Positions 8,128 to 14,856 of a stretch of DNA of 20,556 nucleotides are shown one piece after another; within the stretch, counting starts at the first letter, position 1; each line of letters opens with the position of its first letter. Position numbers and translations under genes: made by a program. The DNA comes from JAEXOD01 sp937930275 (GTDB taxonomy: Bacteria; Bacteroidota; Ignavibacteria; Ignavibacteriales; Melioribacteraceae), in assembly GCA_036733965.1 (NCBI GenBank), contig DAIMZL010000059.1, positions 1-20,556 on the forward strand, written 5' to 3'. Below the pieces are notes generated by a model. That model was not told where the DNA came from and did not search any database. It was given only the letters and a program-made list of their open reading frames with translations.

Positions 8128-8195
8128 ATTGCAAAAATGCAATAATCTGCAATACTATTGCAATATATATTGCAACATTGCAAATATTATTGCAG
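8128..8195. promoter_or_regulatory. Array of palindromic TTGCAA/ATTGCA sites, probable upstream activating sequences
   Basis: Within 68 bp the core GCA(A) occurs seven times, at 8131, 8139, 8149, 8160, 8172, 8180 and 8192. The intervals (8, 10, 11, 12, 8, 12) include 20-bp repeats (8160 to 8180, 8172 to 8192), close to two helical turns. Several copies form perfect palindromes: ATTGCA-AAAA-TGCAAT (8128-8143), TGCAAT-ACT-ATTGCA (8148-8162) and TTGCAATATATATTGCAA (8158-8175). The array lies about 140-210 bp upstream of the -24/-12 promoter, a normal distance for sigma54 enhancer sites, and 38-105 bp upstream of the activator ATG, so it could also mediate autoregulation. Confidence 0.8.
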
Positions 8196-8334
8196 CTATT
8201 TTAAATAAATATATTAATTTTTTTTGCATTCAATTAATTCTAAATACCAATATATAATAATTTTTACTGCTAACATCTTATATTATAATAGGTTATCGTA
8301 ATATGCGAGATACTTTTAAAAAATTGATAAAATG

Positions 8335-8351
8335 CGGCATGTTACTTGCAT
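8335..8351 (+). promoter_or_regulatory. Sigma54 (-24/-12) promoter of the ten-gene operon
   Basis: CGGCATG-TTAC-TTGCAT matches the sigma54 consensus TGGCACG-N4-TTGCA/T: five of seven at -24 and a full match at -12, with the invariant GG (8336-8337) and GC (8348-8349) separated by exactly 10 bp. Transcription would begin near 8361, just before the ATG at 8378. It is the only well-spaced candidate I found in the divergent region. It pairs with the TTGCAA array upstream and the sigma54 activator encoded next door. Confidence 0.8.
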
Positions 8352-8377
8352 ATAAAGTAAAAAATAACGGAATTAAA

Positions 8378-9430
8378 ATGTTAACAGAACAAAAAAACAA
8401 AATCAAAAAAAATAACTTGTTTAGCACTATTAAACAAAGCATGATTGATTTTTGCGATAAGCTTGATAAAAGTTTATTAGATAACGCAGAATGTCGAGAT
8501 AAAATGATAATTGGGCCGGTGTACTCTCGAAGATTTGGGAGTATCTTAGTAATAAATAACGTTTTGTGCAAAACTTGTACATATAACTGTATCTATTGCC
8601 AAACAGGCGGAGCGGATTGCTGCAGAACCGAAAGAGGGACATGCTTTAGTCCGTATGAATTGTTCTTTTATGTAAGGAAAAAAATTGAAGAACTTGAGAA
8701 GGAGAATATAAAAATAAATTATATTGCTTTTAGACCAAGAGGTGAAGCCACTTTAGATTTGAATTTAGCTCATGAACTTAGGTTAATAAGAGAACTTGGT
8801 TATAAGACAATAGTTTTTACAAATTCTTCTTTAATATGGAATGAAAACGTGAAAGAAAATTTGTTGTTTTCGGATATTGTTTCGTTAAAAGTTGATACAG
8901 TAAATGAAGCTATTTGGAAAAAAATAAATAAACCCCACAAACGACTTCCGTTTGATGCAATTTTAGAGGGGATAGTCGATTTTTCTAAGAATTACCACGG
9001 CAAACTAACTACCGAAACAATGATTATTAAGGATATTAATGATAACATTGAAGAGATAAAAAATACATGTAGTTTTTTGTCATCATTCAAACGAGATTTA
9101 TCGTATTTTTTTATTCCGCAGAGACCTCCGCAAAAAGGATACGCAGTTCCTCCGGAAGCAGAAGTTTTGGATAAAATTAAATTATTTGTCCCTGCCAATT
9201 TAAATAACGTTAAAATGATTTGCTGTGACGATAGTTTACCTATTGAATTAAGCGGAAACTATGAAGAAGAATTACTGAAATTAATTTCAATAAAATCGGT
9301 TAAAGAAAGTGATGTTAAAAGTACAATTTTAAAATATGATTTGAAGAATAATTTATTGGATGAATGGCTTAAAAAAGAATTAATTGAAAAAATTGAATAC
9401 AATAATGAGCATTTTATAAAAATAAAATAA
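8378..9430 (+). CDS. Radical SAM protein (COG0731-like), first gene of the ORP-like operon
   Basis: I place the start at the ATG at 8378 (MLTEQKNK; GGA 7 bp upstream), giving 350 residues. The longer frame from 8303 would contain the sigma54 promoter and its start site. The radical SAM motif CTYNCIYC (Cys67, Cys71, Cys74) follows a GPVYSRRFGS segment, and FRPRGEATLDLNL supplies a GE element typical of the SAM pocket. The layout is the same as in the radical SAM gene at 12506 (GPVPSRRLGR...CSYSCIYC...DGEPTLDINL), including a winged-helix-like C-terminal tail, so the two are paralogues. This copy has an N-terminal extension of about 45 residues and extra cysteines: Cys64 before the motif, and Cys81, Cys82 and Cys89 in ADCCRTERGTC, possible auxiliary-cluster ligands. 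Substrate unknown; cofactor or cluster maturation is an inference from context. Confidence 0.88.
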   Translation: MLTEQKNKIKKNNLFSTIKQSMIDFCDKLDKSLLDNAECRDKMIIGPVYSRRFGSILVINNVLCKTCTYNCIYCQTGGADCCRTERGTCFSPYELFFYVRKKIEELEKENIKINYIAFRPRGEATLDLNLAHELRLIRELGYKTIVFTNSSLIWNENVKENLLFSDIVSLKVDTVNEAIWKKINKPHKRLPFDAILEGIVDFSKNYHGKLTTETMIIKDINDNIEEIKNTCSFLSSFKRDLSYFFIPQRPPQKGYAVPPEAEVLDKIKLFVPANLNNVKMICCDDSLPIELSGNYEEELLKLISIKSVKESDVKSTILKYDLKNNLLDEWLKKELIEKIEYNNEHFIKIK

Positions 9431-9444
9431 GGAATTTTTAGTTT

Positions 9445-10299
9445 ATGTTAAACTCGCCCGGTTGTATATCCTGCATAGTTAAACAAGCATATTCGTTAAG
9501 TAATTTGATAGGAATAAAAGACCAAGAAAAACAGAAAGAAATAATATTTAGAACAATGGAAATGTTGTTGGCGAACAAAAATATTGAATCAGCTCCTCAC
9601 TTTTCGTTAATGATGTTGGATATTTTACGTGAGTATGTAAATGTTGACGAACATTTTGAGGAAATTAAAACCAAGAACGGAAAGTTGGCTGAAGGGTATC
9701 TTAAATACCTGCGAATTATGATGAATGAAGCAACCGATAAAATTGAAATGGCGGTTAGAATTTCAATAATGGGGAATACAATTGATTTAGCCGCAAATCC
9801 CAATTTTAATTTAGAGTCGGATGTAAATAAATTAACTTCAGATGATTATGATTTAAGTGTCCTTACAGAATTTAGGGATGAGCTTAAAAAAGCCAAATCA
9901 ATTTTATTTATTGCAGATAATTATGAAGAAGCAATTTTTGATAGATTTTTATTGGAGCAAATGGCAGATAAAGAATTGGTTTTTGCAACACGGGGCAATA
10001 AAGTTTATAATGACATTACTTATGATGATGCAATTAATTTAGGGTATGATAAATTGTGCAAGGTAATAAACAGCGGAAGTATGATTGCGGGTACGGCGTT
10101 AGAGCAATGCACGGACGAGTTTATTAATTATTATAATAATAGCGATATTGTTATTTCAAAAGGACAGGGGAATTACGAAACTTTATTAAACGCAAAAAGA
10201 CCGATTTATTTTTTATTTAAGGTTAAATGCGAAACTATTGCCGAAATAAGCAAGAGTAAATTATATACAAATGTAATGTTATATACAAAAGGAAAATAG
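9445..10299 (+). CDS. DUF89/ARMT1-like metal-dependent phosphatase-family protein
   Basis: The 284-residue protein fits the compact DUF89 (damage-control phosphatase ARMT1-like, COG1578) family. Recognisable elements are the N-terminal CISC pair (Cys7, Cys10), GNTIDL (109-114), DNYEEAIFD (157-165, in place of the usual DNAGE-FD), RGN-VYNDITYDDA (182-195), GSMIAGT (210-216), SKGQGNYE (237-244) and KVKC (258-261). Known members bind divalent metal and hydrolyse phosphometabolites; the short prokaryotic branch with conserved cysteines is less understood. Asp157, Asn158 and the later acidic residues could hold a metal, but the Ala-Gly to Tyr-Glu change beside them is unusual. It lies 14 bp after the radical SAM gene. 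Its presence in this operon suggests a role in handling a phosphorylated or metal-binding intermediate, which is inference. Confidence 0.82.
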   Translation: MLNSPGCISCIVKQAYSLSNLIGIKDQEKQKEIIFRTMEMLLANKNIESAPHFSLMMLDILREYVNVDEHFEEIKTKNGKLAEGYLKYLRIMMNEATDKIEMAVRISIMGNTIDLAANPNFNLESDVNKLTSDDYDLSVLTEFRDELKKAKSILFIADNYEEAIFDRFLLEQMADKELVFATRGNKVYNDITYDDAINLGYDKLCKVINSGSMIAGTALEQCTDEFINYYNNSDIVISKGQGNYETLLNAKRPIYFLFKVKCETIAEISKSKLYTNVMLYTKGK

Positions 10300-10325
10300 A
10301 ATAACTAATTTAAAACGGAAAAAAA

Positions 10326-11666
10326 ATGAAAAAATATGATGTTGTTATTATAGGAGGCGGACCCGCCGGAGTTACTTGTGCATTATCGGCAAAAAATACG
10401 TATCCTGAAAAACAAATTGCAATTATTAGAAAAGAACAAAAGCCGATGATTCCTTGCGGAATACCTTATATTATTAATAGGCTTAATAATGTAGATGATA
10501 ATATTTTACCGGATGCACCCTTAGCAGCCAATAATATTGATATTATTATTGATGAAGTTATATCGAGAGATGAAAAAAATGTTAAACTGGCAAGCGGCGA
10601 AAATATTGAATTTGAAAAATTAGTTTTAGCAATGGGTAGTAAGGCAGTTTTGCCCAAAATTGAAGGGATTGAAAAAGAAGGAATATTTCTTGTTAAAAAA
10701 GATAGCGAATATTTGGAAAAATTAAAAACCCAAATTTCGCAAGCCAATACTATTGCAATACTGGGAGGCGGCTACATTGGCGTTGAAATTACCGATGAAT
10801 TAATTTCGGCAAAAAAAAGAGTAATTATTGTTGAAATGGAAAAGACTTTATTACCCACTATGGATGAAGAATTCGGTAATAAAGTTAAAGAAATTTTAGT
10901 TAATGCGGGATGTGAGGTAATAACCGGTAAAAGTATTTCCAAAGTTTTGGGAAGCGATAAAATAAATGCGGTAGAATTAAATGACGGTACTATTATTAGA
11001 ACCGATATGCTAATAGTTTCATGCGGCTATAAACCGAACTTAGAATTAGTTAAAAAATTGGGGGTTAATTATACCGAAGGATTAGGAATTATTGTTGACG
11101 ATTACTTACGAACAAGCGAAAAAGATATATTTGCAATAGGCGATTGTGCAGCAAAATACGATTACTTTACCGGAGAATACTCTAATATTATGTTGGCAAG
11201 TACTGCGATGGCGGAAGGAAGATTAGCAGGCTCGAATTTATATACAATAAAAGTTATAAGACAATATCAAGGTGTACTCGGTACGTTTTCAACCAAAATA
11301 GGAAATATGGCATTTGCAGTTAGCGGAATAACCGAAAAACGTGCTAAAAGGAGAAATTTAGACTATATTATCGGCACTGCAAAAGCTGTAGATAGACACC
11401 CCGGAAAATTAAGCGGTGCAAGTGAAGTTAATATTAAATTAATTTTTTCAACTTATTCTCATACTTTAATGGGATGTCAAATTTCGGGAGGGGACTCTAT
11501 TGGAGAAATGATTAATATGATTTCGGTTATTATATTAAATAAAATGACTGACATTGATATAAATACTTTACAAATAGGTACTCATCCTCTATTAACATCG
11601 TCACCGGTTGTTTATCCCTTAATAAATGCTTCGGCAGATGCAATTAAAAAAAGACACAATAAATAA
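10326..11666 (+). CDS. FAD/NAD-dependent oxidoreductase, CoA-disulfide reductase / NADH oxidase-like
   Basis: The 446-residue flavoprotein has the FAD dinucleotide fold VVIIGGGPAG (6-15), the NAD(P)H-binding fold IAILGGGYIGVEI and the second FAD motif DIFAIGDCA, then a C-terminal dimerisation domain ending IGTHPLLTSSP. The single redox-active cysteine Cys44 in PMIPCGIPYII is at the position of Cys43 of CoA-disulfide reductase, and there is no CxxxxC disulfide pair. Family members reduce CoA disulfide, polysulfide or S0, or oxidise NADH. Sulfur or thiol reduction would suit a neighbouring metal-sulfur cluster pathway; that is inference. It lies between the DUF89 gene and the mrp gene with gaps of 26 and 16 bp, so it belongs to the operon. 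Confidence 0.92.
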   Translation: MKKYDVVIIGGGPAGVTCALSAKNTYPEKQIAIIRKEQKPMIPCGIPYIINRLNNVDDNILPDAPLAANNIDIIIDEVISRDEKNVKLASGENIEFEKLVLAMGSKAVLPKIEGIEKEGIFLVKKDSEYLEKLKTQISQANTIAILGGGYIGVEITDELISAKKRVIIVEMEKTLLPTMDEEFGNKVKEILVNAGCEVITGKSISKVLGSDKINAVELNDGTIIRTDMLIVSCGYKPNLELVKKLGVNYTEGLGIIVDDYLRTSEKDIFAIGDCAAKYDYFTGEYSNIMLASTAMAEGRLAGSNLYTIKVIRQYQGVLGTFSTKIGNMAFAVSGITEKRAKRRNLDYIIGTAKAVDRHPGKLSGASEVNIKLIFSTYSHTLMGCQISGGDSIGEMINMISVIILNKMTDIDINTLQIGTHPLLTSSPVVYPLINASADAIKKRHNK

Positions 11667-11682
11667 TATAAGAGATTAAGAA

Positions 11683-12504
11683 ATGGAAAATGCCGATACG
11701 CAAAAATATATTGAAGAAGAAAGAAGAATTAAAGAAACAATATCAAAAATAAAAAACAGAATAGCCGTATTTAGCGGAAAAGGGGGAGTGGGTAAAACTA
11801 CGGTCGCAGTAAACCTTGCATATTCTCTTCAATCGGAAGGTTACGAAACAGGAATATTAGACGCTGATATTACCGGACCAAACGTGCCAAAGATGATGGG
11901 GATTAATTCCGAAGCGATTGTATTAAACGAATCATTATTCCCTTACGAAAAATATGGGTTAAAGATGATATCAATTGCGGGATTAATTGAACCGGGTAAA
12001 GCATTAATATGGCGCGGTCCTATGCGTTCTAAAGTAATAAATCAATTTTTGGCAGATGTTGAATGGGGTGAATTAGATTATCTAATTGCTGATTTACCTC
12101 CGGGTACCGGGGATGAAATATTAACCGTTGCTCAGCAAATGAGACCCGATTATGCGGTTGTTGTTACAACACCGCAAGAAGTTTCGGTAATTGACGCAGA
12201 ACGTGCTATTGATATGGCTATACAGCTTAATATAAAAAATATCGGAGTTGTTGAAAATATGTCCGGTTTTGTTTGCCCAAATTGCAATTCTAAAATCGAT
12301 TTATTTGGTTCGGGTGGCGGTAAAAATCTTGCCGAAAAATATGGTGTGGACTTTTTGGGTTCAATACCGATTGATGCTAATGCACCTGCTTTGGGTGATT
12401 TGGGTACGCCTATTGTGTTAAAAAATCCTGATAGTTTAGTTTCGGAAGCATTTGTTGAGATAGCAAAAAATATTTGTAATAAAATTAATGTGATTATAAA
12501 ATAA
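11683..12504 (+). CDS. Mrp/NBP35-family Fe-S cluster carrier ATPase
   Basis: This 273-residue protein is a deviant Walker-A P-loop ATPase: GKGGVGKTT (32-40), switch DADITGPN (60-67), LIADLPPGTGDE (134-145), and the CPNC pair (Cys198, Cys201) in VENMSGFVCPNCNSK that bridges a [4Fe-4S] cluster between two subunits in ApbC/Nbp35. Members transfer Fe-S clusters to target apoproteins. The domain of unknown function at the N-terminus of long Mrp proteins is absent, as in the short Mrp subgroup found in anaerobe operons with NifX-fold proteins. Its stop is 1 bp before the next ATG, so expression is coupled to the second radical SAM gene. Confidence 0.95.
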   Translation: MENADTQKYIEEERRIKETISKIKNRIAVFSGKGGVGKTTVAVNLAYSLQSEGYETGILDADITGPNVPKMMGINSEAIVLNESLFPYEKYGLKMISIAGLIEPGKALIWRGPMRSKVINQFLADVEWGELDYLIADLPPGTGDEILTVAQQMRPDYAVVVTTPQEVSVIDAERAIDMAIQLNIKNIGVVENMSGFVCPNCNSKIDLFGSGGGKNLAEKYGVDFLGSIPIDANAPALGDLGTPIVLKNPDSLVSEAFVEIAKNICNKINVIIK

Positions 12505-12505
12505 A

Positions 12506-13441
12506 ATGATAGTATATGGTCCGGTTCCGTCAAGAAGATTAGGAAGGAGTATAGGAATTAATAATATTCCTCCAAAAAACTGCAGTTATTCATGCATTTA
12601 TTGCCAAGTTGGAATTACTACAAAAAGAATATCAGTGCGAAAAGAATTTTATTCTACGGATGATATAGTAAAACAAGTAGAAATTAAGCTAAACGAACTT
12701 TATAAAAAGAACGAAAATGTCGATTATCTTTCGTTTGTACCTGACGGTGAACCTACATTGGATATTAATTTAGGGAAAACCATAAGAAAATTAAGACAAT
12801 TTGGAATAAAAATAGCAGTTATTACAAACTCATCGTTGTTATGGGATGAAATCGTGAGGAGTGATTTATCATTTGCCGATTGGGTTTCCGTAAAAGTTGA
12901 CACAGTAATTAATAAAGATTGGATAAAAGTTAATCATCCTGCAAAAGGTTTAGTATTGAATGATATTTTGCAAGGGATTAAAAACTTTAGAAAAGATTAT
13001 AGCTCTGTATTAGTAACCGAAACTATGCTTGTAAGCGGAATTAACAGTAATGATGATAGCTTAAACGAAACAGCTAAATTTATAAGTACATTAAATGCTA
13101 AAAATGTATATATTTTAGTTCCGATAAGACCCCCTGCCGTTAAATTAGAAGAAGCAAACGAAACGATAATAAAAAATGCGTTAAGTATTTATTTCTACTA
13201 TAATAATAACGTAAAATTAATAAACTACAACGAGGGGAATAATTTTTCGTCTTTCTCTAATCCGATTGATGAGTTATTAAGTATTTTATCGGTTCATCCT
13301 ATGCGTAAAGATGCCATAACCGAGTATTTTAAAAATGCACGGTTAGATGAGGGAGAGTTAAATAATTTGATTAACACGAAAAAAATAAAAGAAATAAGCT
13401 ATAATAACACTCAATTTTACAAAACAAACAACGAGGTGTAA
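12506..13441 (+). CDS. Second radical SAM protein (COG0731-like)
   Basis: The 311-residue protein opens with IVYGPVPSRRLGRSIGINN, then carries CSYSCIYC (Cys26, Cys30, Cys33), the radical SAM [4Fe-4S] motif, and FVPDGEPTLDINLG, the GEPT element of the COG0731 group. A barrel of about 230 residues is followed by a winged-helix-like tail (LLSILSVHPMRKDAITEYFK). It is a close structural parallel of the first gene in the operon but lacks that copy's N-terminal extension and the CC...C cluster. Homologues of this compact form are commonly found beside Mrp and NifX-fold genes in anaerobes (from memory). The reaction is unknown. Confidence 0.9.
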   Translation: MIVYGPVPSRRLGRSIGINNIPPKNCSYSCIYCQVGITTKRISVRKEFYSTDDIVKQVEIKLNELYKKNENVDYLSFVPDGEPTLDINLGKTIRKLRQFGIKIAVITNSSLLWDEIVRSDLSFADWVSVKVDTVINKDWIKVNHPAKGLVLNDILQGIKNFRKDYSSVLVTETMLVSGINSNDDSLNETAKFISTLNAKNVYILVPIRPPAVKLEEANETIIKNALSIYFYYNNNVKLINYNEGNNFSSFSNPIDELLSILSVHPMRKDAITEYFKNARLDEGELNNLINTKKIKEISYNNTQFYKTNNEV

Positions 13442-13443
13442 CA

Positions 13444-13647
13444 ATGCCAAATAGAGACGGTACGGGACCAATGGGAAAAGGAAGCGGTACAGGCAGAAGA
13501 ATGGGAAAATGCAAAACACCCGAAGAAACGGCTGCAAAAACCGAAAATTCGGAAATTTTGGGTATCGGTAGAGGAGGAAGACCAAGAGGGGGAGGAAAAG
13601 GAAACGGTTTTGGCGGCGGAAGAAGACGAGGAAATAATAAAGACTAA
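13444..13647 (+). CDS. Small Gly/Arg/Lys-rich protein, DUF5320-like
   Basis: The 67-residue protein begins MPNRDGTGPMGKGSGTGRR, matching the MP-GDGTGPMG-GPMTGR signature of DUF5320-type peptides that sit next to NifX/ORP-fold genes. Only one cysteine is present (in GKCKT). The second half is a cationic poly-glycine tail (GRGGRPRGGGKGNGFGGGRR). It has a strong GAGGTG ribosome binding site overlapping the end of the preceding gene, 2 bp after that stop, and ends 2 bp before the NifX-fold gene. Function unknown; a scaffold, chaperone or storage-aggregate role with the NifX protein is speculative. Confidence 0.85.
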   Translation: MPNRDGTGPMGKGSGTGRRMGKCKTPEETAAKTENSEILGIGRGGRPRGGGKGNGFGGGRRRGNNKD

Positions 13648-13649
13648 AA

Positions 13650-13985
13650 ATGAAAATAGCATTTTGTGCGTTAGAAAGTTGTATTGATTCCGTAATTAGC
13701 AGGCATTTTGGTAGAAGTAACTATTTTTTATTTTACGATACCGAAACTGATAGCTATTACATAAAAACTAACCCTACTGTTAATACAGTGGGCGCAGCAG
13801 GAATACAAACCGCACAATTTATTATTTCCCAAAATGTAGAGGTTGTTGTTACCGGAAAAATCGGTGATAATGCAATTAGATTTCTAAAATTAGCAAATAT
13901 AAACATTATCACTGATTGCACCGGAAAAATTAAGGATCTTATCCCTTTACTGAAAATAAAAAATTATAAAAAATTACGTGCTTAA
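13650..13985 (+). CDS. NifX/NifB-C/ORP-fold protein (dinitrogenase iron-molybdenum cofactor domain)
   Basis: This 111-residue protein is a stand-alone PF02579-type domain. MKIAFCALESCIDSVISRHFGRSNYFLFYD (1-30) gives the first strand and the FGR turn; VGAAGIQTAQFI and VVVTGKIGDNAIRFL give the AGIQ helix and the TG-xG-NA loop typical of NifX, NafY, NifB C-terminal and orange-protein folds, which hold metal-sulfur clusters. Cys6 and Cys11 near the N-terminus are potential ligands. There are no nitrogenase genes here, so an FeMo-co role is unlikely. It starts 2 bp after the Gly-rich gene, with no clear Shine-Dalgarno, which points to coupled translation. Confidence 0.92.
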   Translation: MKIAFCALESCIDSVISRHFGRSNYFLFYDTETDSYYIKTNPTVNTVGAAGIQTAQFIISQNVEVVVTGKIGDNAIRFLKLANINIITDCTGKIKDLIPLLKIKNYKKLRA

Positions 13986-14016
13986 ATATTGCACTAATTA
14001 AAGAAAGGATTATTTA

Positions 14017-14856
14017 ATGATAATATCTGTAGCTTCGGGAAAAGGGGGAACGGGTAAAACTACTATTGCTACAAATTTAGCGGCAGTAATAAAAAACTCG
14101 ACTTATGTTGATTGTGACGTAGAAGAACCAAACGGCGCAATTATACTTAAACCCGATTTTGATTATACTAAGTCGATTTATAAAAAACTACCCAAAATTG
14201 ATACTTTTAAATGTACATATTGCGGAAAATGCAAAACTGTCTGCGAATTTAATGCTATAGTATTTATTTTAGGTGAAGTTTTGGTTGTTGACGAAATGTG
14301 CCATAGCTGTGGTGCTTGTTCATATTTTTGCCCCGAAAATGCAATTAGCGAAATTGTAAAAGAAATTGGTAAAATAAATATCGGAAGAGCAGGCGAAATT
14401 AATTTTATTGAAGGTGTTCTTAATATCGGTGAGGCTTCAGCTTCTCCCTTAATTAAAGAGTTGATAAAGACCAAAATTAATGACGGAGTTACAATTTTGG
14501 ATTCGCCGCCGGGAACTTCGTGTAGTATGGTGGAAGTTGTTAAAAACTCCGATTATTGTATTTTAGTTACCGAATCAACTCCATTTGGATTGCATGACTT
14601 AAAACTTGCAATTAAAGCAGTTAAAAACTTGGGAATTAATTTTGGAGTAATTATTAACAAATGCGATCCGATGTATAAAGAGTTAGATGAATATTTAGCC
14701 GTAGAAAATATTGAGATACTAACAAAAATTCCGTTTGAAAAAAAATATGCAGAACTTTATTCAAGCGGAGAATTACTTATAAAAGACACAATTTTTAGGG
14801 GAAAAATGCAATCTGTTTATCTGAATATTGAAAATAAATTAAAAGATATAAAGTGA
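14017..14856 (+). CDS. MinD/ParA-family ATPase with inserted 2x[4Fe-4S] ferredoxin (COG1149), copy 1
   Basis: The 279-residue protein has the deviant Walker A GKGGTGKTT (8-16) and the Asp switch VDCDVEEPN, then an inserted ferredoxin with two complete CX2CX2CX3C sets: Cys66/69/72/76 (CTYCGKCKTVC) and Cys95/98/101/105 (CHSCGACSYFC, followed by P). The ATPase resumes with TILDSPPGTSC, the Walker B-like segment. Such ATPases accompany ORP/NifX proteins, and in D. vulgaris the paired proteins are part of the ORP complex (from memory). ATP-driven delivery of electrons or clusters is the likely role. AAAGGA precedes the ATG. The next gene starts within this stop (GTGA overlap). Confidence 0.95.
   Translation: MIISVASGKGGTGKTTIATNLAAVIKNSTYVDCDVEEPNGAIILKPDFDYTKSIYKKLPKIDTFKCTYCGKCKTVCEFNAIVFILGEVLVVDEMCHSCGACSYFCPENAISEIVKEIGKINIGRAGEINFIEGVLNIGEASASPLIKELIKTKINDGVTILDSPPGTSCSMVEVVKNSDYCILVTESTPFGLHDLKLAIKAVKNLGINFGVIINKCDPMYKELDEYLAVENIEILTKIPFEKKYAELYSSGELLIKDTIFRGKMQSVYLNIENKLKDIK

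Noticed and set aside
8091..8183. Longer N-terminus of the sigma54 activator starting at 8183
   Set aside because: This stretch is the palindromic TTGCAA array; its translation is Cys-rich and hydrophobic and unlike any PAS leader, and the ATG at 8090 opens directly onto the PAS region.
8214..8229. TTGCAT at 8224-8229 as a -12 element
   Set aside because: The position for the -24 GG is TT; there is no GG within reach.
8303..8377. Start of the first radical SAM gene at 8303
   Set aside because: The stretch contains the -24/-12 promoter and the expected transcription start; the ATG at 8378 has a ribosome binding site and leaves all the motifs intact.
8293..8642. Overlapping minus-strand frames opposite the radical SAM gene
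   Set aside because: They are antisense shadows of a strongly supported gene and show no family motif or ribosome binding site.
13358..13662. Minus-strand Ser/Phe-rich frames opposite the Gly-rich peptide gene
   Set aside because: The Ser/Phe runs are the complement of the Gly/Arg/Lys codons of the real small gene, which has a strong GAGGTG site and fits exactly between its neighbours.
13978..13992. Possible sigma54 promoter before the first MinD-ferredoxin ATPase (TTGCAC at 13989-13994)
   Set aside because: The -24 side reads GTGCTTA, lacking the invariant GG, and the 31-bp gap otherwise looks like a normal intra-operon spacer.
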